Source of the DNA: Tethya wilhelma
Taxonomy: Eukaryota; Porifera; Demospongiae; Tethyida; Tethyidae
Direction: 5' to 3'
Assembly: GCA_964030475.1 (NCBI GenBank)
Contig: CAXIPT010000010.1
Span: 1,191,287 to 1,255,286 of the forward strand
Length of the DNA stretch: 64,000 nucleotides
The notes below the pieces were generated by a model that saw only the letters and a program-made list of their open reading frames with translations, did not search any database and was not told the origin of the DNA. Both the position numbers and the translations under genes were made by a program. Positions 1 through 11,945 of this stretch are shown here, piece after piece. The stretch's first letter is position 1. Each line of letters starts with the position of its first letter.

Positions 1-26
1 ACATACACACACACACACACACACAG
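1..26. repeat. CA microsatellite ending in a splice acceptor
   Basis: A (CA)n tract runs from the window edge to the AG at 25-26 that serves as acceptor for the first visible TRIM-NHL exon. It is therefore the end of an intron. Confidence 0.8.
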
Positions 27-3000
27 GTCTCAAGCCAAACTTCAAGCTAAAGCGCTTCGTCGAAATCCTCAATACTAAAGAAAAGGAAGAATATATCCGC
101 CATGCCAGACGGTTATCATCCATTTCCCAATCACAAGTTCCGAAATGCACCATACATAAAGATAAACCACTGGAATACTATTGTGAATCGTGTCAAAAAG
201 TGATCTGTGGCCAATGCATGCTAGATCAGGATCATCGCACTCACAAAGACGTCAAGTATGCAAAAGAGGTGATCCCTAAACACCTGGAAGAGCTGAAGAA
301 GCTAATACCTCGAGCCGAGTCGGCCATTTCTAACGGAAAGCTAGCACTGGAGGCTCTGGATACAAGCGAAGAAGAACTATGTGCCCAAGGAAATGAAGAA
401 CTGGTTTCGGTACATCAGTACTTTGTCAACCTCCAGCAAGTGTTGAAGAAGAGAGAGATGGAGATTGTGGAGGAGATGCAGAGCAGGTTGAACAAGAAGG
501 AGAGGCTCCTTCAAAGTCGTAAACAGACGCTACAGAAAAACATTGAAAGCGTAAAGAAGTGTAGGGCAACCATTGATGGCATGCAAGCCAAGGAGCGGTG
601 TGAAGACATCGGTATACTAGTAGAAGAGGAGTCTTTACGAGTGCGTCTCGAAACACACACCTCGTCTGTTGAATCAGAAATCAGGTGCTCGATCGAAAAC
701 GACTCACTCATAAACTTTTCTTTTGAATCCGACCCAAATCTGGAAACTCTTTGCAAAACAACTGGCCATTTAAAGTCGTCTAAGTCTATTTTATCTCCTA
801 CTCAGCAACTGCAGCGTCACTTTACCATAGCCTCAGACATGGAAAAGGCTGCATTTATCCCGAATCTTGAAGAATTTAAGCTCTCGAAAGGTACAAATAG
901 TGCACCGAACTCGCCCAAAAATCCCACAAAGAGTGTCACCTTGAATAGAGCCTTCGACAGTAGCAAATCAAGAGTCAAAACCAAGCGATCCACAAGTGAA
1001 GATTTATCAGAATCCCCCCCGTCCGACTGTAGACAGCGTCTTATAACATATTCACCCGAAATGCTTGCCAAAGTTCTCCCACCTCTCATCGAAGTTGCCA
1101 CAAAGCATCTTCTCGGTACTCCGGTGCCCGGATCCACCACGCTCCCCCACGGTGTTTGTGTCGGCAAGAACAATACCATTCTCGTGTCCGACATCCAAAA
1201 CTGTGCGTTGAGGATTCTCACCTCCACGGGTCGTTTCTTGGAGGTGTTTGGAACGGAAGGAAGGGGAGACAATCAGTTTACAGAGCCGATTGCAGTCGCT
1301 ACCAACGCAACAGGACAGATTTTAGTCCTGGATAAAGGATGTCCAAGCAGAATCCAGAAATTTTCTCCGGAAGGTGAGTATGCGTACGGTTGTTTGTATT
1401 TGAAGATGTTGATTGTTTTTATTTGATTGTTGTGTACACAAACTTGCGATGTTTGTTTAATCATAGGTATACCTATTATATCAAATAGTTTCAGGATGTT
1501 TTAGTTAGTATATCTACTGAATTTTACCATAATGTGTATGTATTGTATGTCTTGGGCATTGCTATTATTGTAGTATATACCTTATACATTTTAGCTTTAT
1601 ACTGAAATGAATTTCCTGAGTTATGAGCTAGTTGTCATAAACACTATTTTTATAATTTAATGAATAGAAAAAGCTGCAAGACTGTAAAAACTAAAAAAGA
1701 AGAAGACTGTATAAAAAGAAAAAAAAGGACTATAAAAAGAGTGTACATGTATATGTAATGTATTCTCTCATTACTATTCCAAACTACAGTATGTCCAGCA
1801 GCCTTGTCCCGAGGCTCCCCTCAGTTTGATCTTTTACTCATGAATGAAAAGATCAAAATGTAGCCTGGGAACGAGGCTCAGCTGTTTCAGAGCCTTGAAA
1901 TGCATTGGTCCTTGCTAGCTACTTCTGTCTATATGTCTAACCATAGCCAGTCTCACTATGACTCATGGCTCAGCAATATTAGGTCATTCCCGTGGCTTGC
2001 ATAACTATGTGGGAGAATTCTGGTTCACAGTTATTATAAGTTAGTTGTACCATCCTAGTGCCTTGACTTAATTTGTGTATAATGTGCCTAATTTATGATG
2101 ATAACATTAGAGCGGGAATGATCTGAGTCATGCTAGCAATGTCACATGGCCAGCTACTGTGATTATTGTGTGCACCAACAGCTTGTGTAGGGGTAACTAC
2201 CATTGCATACCCTGAGTCGTGTAAGGCATTGCATCTTATGAACGACTTATTTCATACTGCGGTAGAAAACTGGGAGAATTCTACACTAATCTCAGACAAT
2301 GAATAGAACTGTGAACGTCAGTGCTATTAATACTGACAATCAAATTATGAATAATGCAGTGAATGGACGGTTGCTGTTTCATTGTTGTAGTATAGTATCA
2401 CCATAATAATGGTATACTATCATAATGGACACAATGATATCGCCTTTGAAAACAAATGTTGATGTCATTGTGTAGCTATATATAATACTATACACGTACA
2501 CTATAGAAGAGCATTATTTAGTGAGCTTAACTCACATTCATTCCATGCATATAGTGCCATGGTAGTTTGTATGGTTGGTTGTTTGACTGTTTGCCATGTG
2601 GCTGCCTTTATTTTCTCCAATCTGTTTATCGTTTGTGTTGAACTCCATAGTCAGGGCCAATCAATGAGTGTTGGTTTCAAAACAAAGTTGAACCTGAACT
2701 ATGTGTACATATAATTATTATATTGAAATATAAAAAAAGTAACTATATAGTACTATACTTTCAAGTTCACTTCCTGTATAATATTTATACTCTTGCTACA
2801 GTATAACTGGTGCATGCTTTTACTCACTTGAATTTCACCCCCAGTTGTATGTATTCGTCTTCAGTTTCACGTACCTTTGTTCATCTAGGAAGCTACCATC
2901 ATCTTTATGTCAGTAGTTGTTGTTGCAAAAGACTTGCTGAGAGTCAATAAGCTACATCTGTTGTCTGTATCCAACTTGTAATACTGATTCTAATTCAGCA

Positions 3001-4349
3001 ATATATATGCCGCCAAAAATTTTCACTGACTATTTCCCACCAAATTCTAATTGGAGTGCACCATAGAAATTTCTGTATGACAAACTATCAGGGCTGTCTG
3101 TGTTTGTTATCATGGCAACCAGATTGATTATTCGAACACATGTAGACAGTGTGTTGTCAGTTGTATTGAGATGTGTCATGTACTGTACTACTGTCAATTC
3201 TAATTCCTCCACCCAGGCATGACATAGTAATTATGTCGTACGTATGTTGTTCATTCAAGCATTATCATGATTATAATTTTTACAATAGTATGTACACATG
3301 TGTAACTAAGATCAATCGCAACACACTTGCATAATTGTGAGCCTATACTAGCAACAGCATTCTGTGTAACCTGGTTTACGCAGCTGCATTCTAAATCTAA
3401 CCATAATATTCTGTCAATGTTGTTTCCATGAACGCAGGAAAATTCCTCATGAAATTCAAAACCAAGAGTCTGATTGGGCTGATAGGAGGGAGCTATCTCG
3501 GAGATCCTCTTGGGATAGCCGTGATGCAAGATGGCTCAGTGCTCGTCACAGACAATGAAAAGGGGTGTATTCACCAGTTTGAGGAGAATGGAAAGTACAA
3601 AGGTCAATTTGGACCTAACGACATTCTTATTAAGAACCCAGCAGGTGAACTTAGATATAGTCATTGTCAGTGTTTGATGATAACATCAGCTTATGGCTAT
3701 AATTGTTTGGTTATAAGCGTTGTTTTGCTACCTAAAATAAAATGCATGACGTTTTGTGACATTTTTTGTTGACAAACGTGCAATGCACATGTGTACACGG
3801 AGCTAGTATCCAGACATGGTACCCAGATCGCACCGGAAACAAAACAAAACACGTCACAAAAGGTCATAGAACGTCATAAAACGTCAAGCATTTTATTTTT
3901 AATAACAAACAGCGCTTGACACTGTTCCTTTATTTAGAATATTCTCATCCTTTTTTCAATATTCTTCTCTAATTATAGGGATCGTAGTACACAAACAAGG
4001 TCGTGTCATTGTGGCAGACAGAGGTGAACACTGTGTATGGATCTTCACGACATCGGGACAACTGCTCACCCGATTTGGTCGCCATGGTTACCATCCTGGT
4101 GACCTCAACTATCCTTATGGAGTGGCATTGGACAGTGAGGGGAACATTTACATCTCTGAGAGCGGAAACCATCGTATATCGATGTTTTCGGCCGTGGGAA
4201 AGTTTTTGAAGTGTTTCGGGAGAAAGGGATCGGAGCCAGGTATGTTCCTGTTCCCTCGTCATTTGTGTGTGGATACCCAGGGACGATTGATAGTGGCCGA
4301 CGAACAGAATCAGAGACTACAGATCTTTAGTTGTAGCGATCTTGTTTGA
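27..4349 (+). CDS. TRIM-NHL protein, 3' part (B-box, coiled coil, NHL repeats)
   Basis: Three exons, 27-1373, 3438-3644 and 3979-4349, join with matching phases (splits g/ga and g/gg) at GT..AG borders. The first codons read like the end of a RING domain (LKPNFKLKRFVEIL), so the RING exon lies upstream of the window. A B-box zinc finger follows (about 130-250; CTIH, CESC, CGQC, DHRTH ligands), then a Glu/Lys-rich coiled coil to about 650, a Ser-rich linker, and NHL beta-propeller repeats from about 1090 to the stop (LPHGVCV, DPLGIAV, YPYGVAL, FPRHLCV). TRIM-NHL proteins of the TRIM2/3/71 type are usually RING E3 ligases that bind RNA or protein through the propeller. No filamin domain is seen between coiled coil and propeller. 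The exact orthologue is not resolved; the family assignment is firm. Confidence 0.86.
1374..3437. other. Large intron of the TRIM-NHL gene
   Basis: The 2.06-kb intron is AT-rich with stops in all frames. It starts with a consensus donor (gtgagt) and ends in gcag. Apart from a foldback repeat near 1800-1878 I see no exon or RNA gene in it. Confidence 0.7.
1800..1878. repeat. Foldback element of the AGCCTGGGAACGAGGCT family
   Basis: Two inverted copies of a 17-base motif (AGCCTTGTCCCGAGGCT at the left, AGCCTGGGAACGAGGCT at the right) enclose about 45 bases that also contain an inverted GATCTTTT/AAAAGATC pair. The same motif recurs near 15882, 17628, 43803, 47985, 53356 and 56933. Confidence 0.7.
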
Positions 4350-4542
4350 TTTTTTAATTTTTAAATTTTTGTTGTGAGCTAGTGAAACAGCTATATAGCT
4401 TGTGTGGATGTTGACCTTTACCAAAGTATTGGTTTTACTCAAATTGACTAAATTTTGTCAAAAAAATAACAAATTTATAGTTGTTCTAAAAACATAATTT
4501 TATATATAATAATAATTATTTGACTGTTTGTTCGTCGCTGCC

Positions 4543-5291
4543 TTATAGAGTAAAGAGTACCACTAGAGCCACAAAAATGGCCACTGCTACTGCAAATTCC
4601 ACTCCAAGATATCCCAGAATGAGCATTACCTTTATTGCAGTGTGCATGTGTGTCACAACATGCACGATTAATAATTATTTCCAAGCAATGCCAAGTATAC
4701 ATGTATATCATGGATCAAGATCGATACATTATAATCTTATTCTATTATGTATAGCTCATACTCAGCCTCTCTAGTTGCCTCTCCTTAGTTTACTCAAACA
4801 GTCTCAAAGGGGGAGAGCCTGGATCACGGTGGCTACATCTATCTGACATGCAATCCCGTGCATCTACTCTGCTCATTGGAATAGTGATATCGATGTGTAA
4901 GTACTATAATTATGCTGAGGTATCTTACACGCAATGTAGCTCCAATTAGTTGAGCCCTTCTCTCTATCCTCTCCAGTTCTTCATCAGCTTCCGAAACAAA
5001 CTTCTGTTTCGTTTCAAAACCTTGTTCCTTAAACCTGGAACGCCTGGTGTCCTGAATCTCCTTCTCTTCAAACTGATTTTCTTCTTCTTGGAATTCTTCA
5101 ACTTCAGGTGATGAAAGTTCTTCAATCATTTTATTATGTATACTAAAGTCCATTGTCACAGTTACTGTTTTGGTTTTGTGAGGAATAATGGAAGGTGAAG
5201 ATTTGCTGGCTGAAGTTTCGGATTCATTTTTGTGCTCGGGATCAAGATCTTCACTCTTTGGATTAACCAACTGTACTCTGCTCATCGACAT
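4543..5291 (-). CDS. Small acidic protein with C-terminal membrane helix
   Basis: Exon 1 (5291-4929, 121 codons) starts MSMSRVQLVNPKSEDLD and is rich in Glu, Lys and Ser, with an amphipathic charged stretch near its end (EADEELERIERRAQ). A gtaaga donor at phase 0 joins it to exon 2 (4629-4543), which encodes 28 residues that are almost all hydrophobic (VMLILGYLGVEFAVAVAIF...) followed by a stop. The product of about 149 residues looks tail-anchored or single-pass with its N-terminus in the cytosol. The late charged stretch near a C-terminal helix recalls SNARE-like or BH3/BNIP-like proteins, but I see no diagnostic motif and propose no function. The gene downstream at 5821-6612 has the same two-exon plan. 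Confidence 0.6.
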
Positions 5292-5820
5292 GATTGACCA
5301 ACTATTATAATTATTGCTGTCACAAAATTACTAAAAAAAAATTCATGTACGTATCCCTTTAAACTTGCAGATGCTGCTGGGAATTTAGTCTAAGTCTTAG
5401 TAACTCTTAGATCTTGCACTATATACTTTACAAGTCACTACCAGCTAGGCTATAAATTATAGCTTGTACAAACAAGACTTGAGGACTATAGCTTACAACT
5501 AAACACTCTCAGTTTGCATGACTTTGTAAAAAGAGCAGTGGATGTACCTAAGTATGTGGAAAAACTGATTCTAGAAATGAATATCACATATAGAGTATGA
5601 TACATCATGCATATAATAGTATTGTATACAAGTCATTCTATATACATCTTCAGTTATTATTTTTTAATTCTGAGAAATGTACAGCATACCGGCAGTTATG
5701 ACAAAAACTTAGTCTTGACAAATGGACCATGTTAAAGAATTAGGATACAAACAAATTGACTGCAGGTAGATCTTGGCCAATTAAGGATAATCACTACTGC
5801 ATGGTTCTTTTTAGTCCAGT

Positions 5821-6612
5821 TTATGCATCTTTGATCAGTAGATAAGTTATGGCGACAAAGATCCCTAAGACCAGCACGATGGCAAACAAGATGATAACAC
5901 CATAAGCTACCATCTATATAGTGCATGACATGACAATTATTACGGCATAATATTACGTATTGTGAGAGAAAAGAAAGTTAAATCAGTGCAGAGTCCTTGA
6001 GTTCACTCAATGATATATTGTACTGAGCCTTTCTTGAACGTTTTATGTATGTATGTATGTGACTCTATAGACTACTGTCCATGGTTAAACTCCTATTATA
6101 GTTATTGAGTCTATAGGCATCTCTCAGTTCATAGTTGCATGGTCGATCATGCATTGAGCCAGTTGATTCACTAGAATTGTCTGAAGGCATGCAGGCACAT
6201 GCACTGGGATTGAGGGTTACTTCCTTTAAGTCAATGACTACATGTGCAATAACAATTATTTTCAATATTTTGGTTGTGTTTCAATTAATTTTATGTTGTT
6301 AATGTTCATATACGTAATAGTATATACCTTTAGGAGAGCACTAATGTTGCCAAAGATAAAACTTTTCTGTTCCTCATTGTCAGCTAATGATGACCAAGTA
6401 TGAGCTGCAGGATGATCATCATCAGATAGAGTAGTGAGGGAAGAGAGATCATCATTTTCGTCTTTTGTTTCTGAGTCATGATCATTTGATTCTATCGCAA
6501 CTTTGTCTCCAATCTGAGGACGATTGCTGAGTTCTTGTAGCTTAATTTCATCATCTGTTACTTTGGGAAAAACAAAAGCTCCTTGTTTCTGTGTCTTCTT
6601 GGTTTTTGACAT
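5821..6612 (-). CDS. Small acidic protein with C-terminal membrane helix, second copy of the plan
   Basis: Exon 1 (6612-6328, 95 codons) starts MSKTKKTQKQGAFVFPKVTD and is Asp/Glu/Ser-rich (SETKDENDDLSSLTTLSDDD). It ends at phase 0 on a gtatat donor. Exon 2 (5913-5821) begins after ctatatag and encodes MVAYGVIILFAIVLVLG followed by 13 further mostly hydrophobic residues and a stop: one membrane helix plus a short tail (LLIKDA). Structure, phase and size match the neighbouring gene at 4543-5291, yet the soluble parts show little obvious sequence similarity. I do not recognise the family. Confidence 0.55.
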
Positions 6613-7500
6613 AGTTATTATGCTCTGTCATGCATATGTACGTAGTTCTGACTAATTATATAGTTCAGACTTATAGATACACAAAGTTAATTTATTTTGA
6701 AGATTTAGTCTAGTAACTTGATTATATATAATAATATTATTATGACATGAAAGCTGTCAGTTAACTTAAATTTATATAAAACTAGTAACTACTTAAGTTT
6801 AACATTTGAATTTGGCATTCAAGCTAGTGTAGTGGTTGGACTATGACAATAAAGTATTCAGAATCATAACTTAAACTGCTAGCTAAGGAATGCATTATCA
6901 AGTAATACTATATCTGATGTTGATATAATAATTAATCACTGTACGAGCTATGACTCATTACATATACATTCCAATACATGCATAAAATGTAATCAATGCA
7001 TTTTTATGACATTTTTGCATATAATACAACACCATCTTAGCTGTGATGTTTACAATAAATTTTAAGGCTTCATTTCAGTTCTGATACGTAAGACAATTTT
7101 AAGTTTCACAAGACTTAATAATATGTTTATAATTATTATTATATTGGGATTCACGAAATGTATATGAAATCTGATACATAGTTGCATGTAACCAAAACAG
7201 CTCAGATTATTGGCATGGTAAAGATCACCAAAACTGCATGTAGCTTACAGTTACAATACCACAAGCTGTTAGTATTTTAATGGTAATGATCATCATTATT
7301 ATTATTCATATTATCTATTTAAACACCAACAATAAATATTATTTTATGGACAATGTCGTATTAAAACTGTCATGCAGTACTGCAAAACGATGAGCTGATA
7401 TTTAAATACGAAATAACTATGCACATTATAAGTAATGTACGAGTACCATCAGTAATACGGAAACAAGAACAATTGAATTGAAAACAATTTATTAATAATC

Positions 7501-7596
7501 TCACAGCTCTTCAATTGTCAACAGTACTCCTATTGCAACTAGGATCCCGATAGCCACCAATATAGCAATGAGAAGGATCAATACAGTCAACAGCAT
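7501..7596 (-). CDS. Orphan terminal exon encoding a membrane helix
   Basis: After a tgtag acceptor (7597-7598) an open stretch reads MLLTVLILLIAILVAIGILV and then 11 more residues to a stop. It has the phase and length of the last exons at 5821-5913 and 4543-4629. No 5' exon could be recognised between here and the + strand gene at 8181; a short inverted-repeat element (7658-7794) and an N at 8055 lie in the way. It may be a third gene of this type with an unrecognised short first exon, or a remnant. Confidence 0.45.
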   Translation of the reverse strand: MLLTVLILLIAILVAIGILVAIGVLLTIEEL

Positions 7597-7657
7597 CTAC
7601 AGGAAAATCATATACCAGTATACACAATCAAACATTTTGATATGAAATCAGTGGTAG

Positions 7658-7794
7658 AGTTTCCAATTTGTACACTCTTGTCAGTCTTGTACACTTCTTG
7701 CGCACCACTGGCGGTGAAATGAACTCAATTTCACAAACTCTGGGAAACTACTCGTTCATGTACATAACCCAATATAGTGTACAAATTGGAAACT
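7658..7794. mobile_element. Short inverted-repeat (MITE-like) element
   Basis: A 19-base sequence (AGTTTCCAATTTGTACACT) at 7658-7676 recurs as an exact reverse complement at 7776-7794 with about 100 bases between. No target duplication is obvious. It is non-coding. Confidence 0.6.
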
Positions 7795-8180
7795 AACCCT
7801 TTTTGTGCTGTGAGTTTTGCCCACTAGCTTCGTACAACATTGCCTTCCCCACTGATAAAACATGTATCATATGTCACATTCACCGAGAGGGTCCAGATCA
7901 ACAAGCTCGATTAATCACTGTGTAGTTTGCATTAGAAAATTAATGCCGATAATCAGGCATTAATAGGGCCTCTAAAACGAGATCTGCCAAATAAGCAGAG
8001 TTAACTAGGATTTCAAAAGTGAAACATCAGAGAAGAGAGCCCAAGGACGGGGCTNTATTATATTCTTGCTATAAAAAGCTGGCATTTTACTCAGAGGTTC
8101 ATGTGTACTTGTACGTGCATGACTATCACAATTTGAACCTTTCAGGAACAACCGTTACAGCAAAAATCTGATTCACAATT

Positions 8181-9395
8181 ATGTCTGGTCCCAAAAACGT
8201 ATTCATCTTTGGCAGTAAATACACCTATATTGTCCGTCCTGATTGGGATTGCTACATCAAAATCGAAAATTTGAAGACAGGACGGTATTCAGTATCTGGT
8301 CCAGCTTTTTGGCCTCTAGAGTTGGATGACAGCTATACTAAATCCAAACACTTTTGTGGTGTTTACCACATCCAACATGAGGGCATTGTTGCTGATCAAG
8401 AACACGAATATGTCTACGTCATAGACACTACTGGTACCAAGTTCATAAAAGTGAAGTCAATGAAAAAGCTCCAGGCCGTTCAGGGTACACTTCAGCCTCC
8501 ACAATGGGAAGAACTTGACGATGCCTGCAGGGGAGACTTCATCCTTGCAACAGCAACGTATAAACCTACTGACGATCCTGCAGCACCAACTAGTCAAAGA
8601 GAGCTCAACTTCATCGTCATAAATAAAGCTAATTGGACATTAAAATTTTTGACTTACAAAAACTTGACAGAAAAACCAGTTAAAGTAGAGGCAGCTAACC
8701 TAAACACAAAATGTCAAGGAGGAGAGTACTACTGGGCAACGCAAAATTGGTCCAGTGGGAAAACACGATACTACATTTTAAAGAAGAATGACAAGGGAAG
8801 ATATTTTGTTCATCGCACCAACAATCTGGTAACAGATGATGGTGGAGAAGAATTTATTTTGCCCAAGTCTATTGTCCAACTCCTTCCAGGTTGTATATCA
8901 TTCAATTTGAAAGCAGAGTGGGATGAAATTCAGAATCTTACCGAAAATCCTTGTCTTAATGACCAAACCAAAATTGAGATCACAGCTAATGCTAAATATG
9001 GATTCAACAGCGACGGTTTTCCCCAGGTAGCTGCAGTAACTCACGCCAACGAAATAAATCTTGTTCTCAAAGAGTGGATCAGAGAGTTCAAGTACTCATT
9101 TTGCCCAGGATCACACAACAAGCTATTTCGAGCAATAGTTCAACAAGTTGTGCATGAAAAATATAAGCAAATAGAGCTTGATGATCTATCCGACACAATG
9201 GTTACCCACACACTGCCTCAAAGTTTGTCCAAAAGGATTCACCTTTGGCAGCAAAGCATTAAAATATCATTGATCCAGGCTGAAAAGGATTCTGACTCAA
9301 AATATGTGATTGTGTTTTATACATCACATTTCATGACAACTACTACCCAAGCACCAAAGCCAACTCATGGAGATGAAACCTTAGAAATTGCTTAA
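8181..9395 (+). CDS. Intronless 404-residue protein of unknown function
   Basis: A single open frame from ATG 8181 (MSGPKNVFIFGSKYTYIV) to TAA 9393-9395, with an AATAAA-like signal just after the stop (aataaaagg near 9401). There is no signal peptide and no clear membrane segment. The composition (Trp-, Tyr- and Asn-rich, short alternating hydrophobic stretches) suggests a mostly beta-strand N-terminal two-thirds, then a more helical region from about residue 280 (EINLVLKEWIREF, LFRAIVQQVVHEKY) and a Thr-rich tail. I recognise no named domain. Reading-frame length and codon bias make it a real gene. The lack of introns, in a genome where neighbours are spliced, could mean retroposition or a lineage-specific family. 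Confidence 0.7.
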   Translation: MSGPKNVFIFGSKYTYIVRPDWDCYIKIENLKTGRYSVSGPAFWPLELDDSYTKSKHFCGVYHIQHEGIVADQEHEYVYVIDTTGTKFIKVKSMKKLQAVQGTLQPPQWEELDDACRGDFILATATYKPTDDPAAPTSQRELNFIVINKANWTLKFLTYKNLTEKPVKVEAANLNTKCQGGEYYWATQNWSSGKTRYYILKKNDKGRYFVHRTNNLVTDDGGEEFILPKSIVQLLPGCISFNLKAEWDEIQNLTENPCLNDQTKIEITANAKYGFNSDGFPQVAAVTHANEINLVLKEWIREFKYSFCPGSHNKLFRAIVQQVVHEKYKQIELDDLSDTMVTHTLPQSLSKRIHLWQQSIKISLIQAEKDSDSKYVIVFYTSHFMTTTTQAPKPTHGDETLEIA

Positions 9396-10270
9396 AATTA
9401 TAATAAAAGGATTTGCAAATTTAGTACTATAGCTTTAAAAAAACATTTTATTATTTGTTAATAACAATAATAATTAGAGTTAGTACTAATTTTTTTTAAA
9501 AGTGACAAATATATTGTAGACAGGATTTGTAGTATTTTCAAGAAGACGTAAAAATGATTTATTACTTGTTATTATTGAAAACACAATTACAATATATAGC
9601 AGTTTGTACAGCTAGTAGCTAGGTATAATAGTATAATATCAATAGTAAAATATGTAGTTTTTATAACAAAAAATGTTGTCAATCTAAAAAATTGATCAAT
9701 ATTTGAGATGATCTAAAGTGATCTGCTGCGAAATATTTTATTGCTATAGCTGCTGCTATGCACATAATATTCATGGTCAGAAAATAATAAGTGAACGCAA
9801 AAATTAATATCATTCATGCAGTAATAACACATTTTGGACACATTTATGAAATGACGGGATCGATGATAAAATCCACTGAGTTTAATGTTGTCGAATTTCA
9901 GCATAAAAGTTTTTTTTTCTTCAAATCTTATATATAAAGTTCAACAAGGATATGTGAAATCTAACATAGGCATTATAAATTTGCACACCCAAGCTTGATA
10001 TGACTTGAATTTGTACACCTTGCATGTGTACATGTGTGTGCAAATTAATTTTAATTTTACACCCTTCATCTTTTGAAGGTGTACAAATTTATATATGTAC
10101 TCTTTGTAAATCTATACACCTGCAATTTAGCTTTAAAATCTAAAATTTTTAAACAATATAATTATATTATTGTTTGAAAGAAGAAAATTTTTTCTAGCAA
10201 AAGTATAATATAGCAGGTTACTGATCGATTTTTATTTCCATTCAGATTTTAAAAAATAGTACCAAAAAAT
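9396..10270. other. AT-rich intergenic DNA
   Basis: Very AT-rich, with runs of A and T and no credible exon on either strand. Short lengths around 9980-10120 repeat the words TTTGCACAC and TTTGTACACC. Confidence 0.6.
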
Positions 10271-10274
10271 ATTA

Positions 10275-10780
10275 TCATACGTACGGTAGTACGTATAGTA
10301 GGAATGGGCCGAATGTCCCATAGACACAATACAAAATGTTTATGATCATAAAAATCTATCAAAACAAAATTAAGCCTTCAAACTTGCTCAGAGGCTCTAA
10401 CCGACAGATTACCAATCGCATGCAAAGCCTAAAACTAACAGAAACTTTCCTCAGCACTCGTAGAGAGAGCTAGTGGGAAGCCACAACAGTGCCATTTTTG
10501 TTCTCCTAACGTACTTACGTACGTACTTTCTAACTGACTTACTTGAAAAGCATTTCCAGAGAACCAGAATGTGTTGAGCCAACTTTGATAGCACGAAGTA
10601 ACTCCTTTTCATAGGTAGTACATTCCTTGATACTCGTTTACATCACAAATAAGCCTAAACAAAAACTAGAAAGCTTTGAAACTGAGAGTATAAATTCATG
10701 TACTTCAATGCAGACATCTTTGTAGATAGAGGTCAAAGGTCATTATCCACGTGGCATTAGTATGCGCATGCGCACTAGCC
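10275..10780. repeat. Dispersed repeat, copy 1
   Basis: Starts with catacgtacggtagtacg and continues with a segment also found at 11637-11945: shared landmarks are GAATGGGCC, CCCATAGACACAATAC, CACTCGTAGAGAG and TTATCCACGTGGCATT. This copy carries about 160 extra bases in its middle (about 10500-10670). Confidence 0.75.
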
Positions 10781-10874
10781 TCCAGTATAATGAAGTGCAT
10801 GTAGCTGCCCCTCAAGCTTTTTGGAGGGACTAACCAGTCTCTGACCACACTGTAGTGTTGAAAAAAGTGAATGA

Positions 10875-11271
10875 ACAAGTAGTAAAAATTTCAAAAAAAT
10901 AAGTAGTGTAGGAATGGGCAGTGCGGTAAAAAGTATTGGAACAAGGCATGGTCTCAGTTTCGGCACATGACTACTTCATTTTTATGCCCAACTCTTGGCC
11001 AGCAGTCCAATTTATGCCTGTCTGTTATGGTTTGCTTCATTTCTTAGCCAAGTGATATATAGTAGAAATTTGAACCAATGCATGTTACTTAAGCTACAGT
11101 ATACTATCAGTGTGTAAATTATTGCAACTGGACACAAAAAATCTATACGAGGGATCAAGAATAAAAATGAAGTAGTCATGTGCCGAAACTGAGACCATGC
11201 CTTGTTCCAATACTTTTTACCGCACTGCCCATTCCTACACTACTTATTTTTTTGAAATTTTTACTACTTGT
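10875..11271. mobile_element. 397-bp element with 111-bp perfect inverted arms
   Basis: Bases 10875-10985 are the exact reverse complement of 11161-11271; a unique spacer of about 175 bases lies between. Both arms can form a very stable hairpin and encode mirror-image short frames that are not genes. A clear target-site duplication was not found. It is best read as a young foldback or MITE insertion next to the older repeat copies. Confidence 0.85.
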
Positions 11272-11388
11272 AGTTACTGTAATTATACCCACCTCTGCAA
11301 AGATCTAGAAATGTGCAAAGTATCATTCCACAGCAAGTATGAGGAGTTACAAAAAAAGTGGGAAAAGCACAAGTATAAGATTGAACGT

Positions 11389-11392
<4 letters not shown>
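11272..11392 (+). CDS. Possible orphan exon, Lys/Glu-rich
   Basis: Directly after the foldback element an open stretch reads YTHLCKDLEMCKVSFHSKYE and goes on with ELQKKWEKHKYKIER, ending on a GT (gtaaac) just before a CA microsatellite. Composition is protein-like, but no partner exon was found. It may be a gene remnant or chance. Confidence 0.2.
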
Positions 11393-11440
<48 letters not shown>

Positions 11441-11448
11441 ACACACAA
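11390..11448. repeat. CA microsatellite
   Basis: About 50 bases of (CA)n with one interruption. Confidence 0.95.
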
Positions 11449-11636
11449 ATACAATGTCATAATACTGTTGCTAGTTGTGCACGTTTGCTTAGGACATATT
11501 AATTAATGCTGGCTATAATAACTCAGTACTACTTTCTCTCATGTATTGGTGCATTGCTTTTTAAGAGCATTCAACAACAAACTTGAGCCTTAATTTAATT
11601 CCCTTCATGCATGGTTTTGTTGATGAGGCATGTATC

Positions 11637-11945
11637 ATACGTACGGTAGTACGTATAGTAGGAATGGGCCCACTGTCCCATAGACACAATACAAAATGTT
11701 GGTCACTATAAAAATCTAGCCAAACAAAATTAGGCCTTCAAAGTTGCTGAGAAGCTCTCACTGACAGAATACCAACTGCATGCAAGGCCTAAAACTCACA
11801 AAAACTTTCCTCAGCACTCGTAGAGAGCGCTAGTGGGAAACTTAGTGTATAAATTCATGTACTACAATGCAGCCATCTTTGGGGATAAAGTTCAAAGGTC
11901 ATTATCCACGTGGCATTATTATGCGCATGCGCATTAGCCTCCTCC
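11637..11945. repeat. Dispersed repeat, copy 2
   Basis: Direct-orientation copy of the repeat at 10275-10780, lacking the middle segment. It ends in the same ATGCGCATGCGCA palindromic region. Confidence 0.75.
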
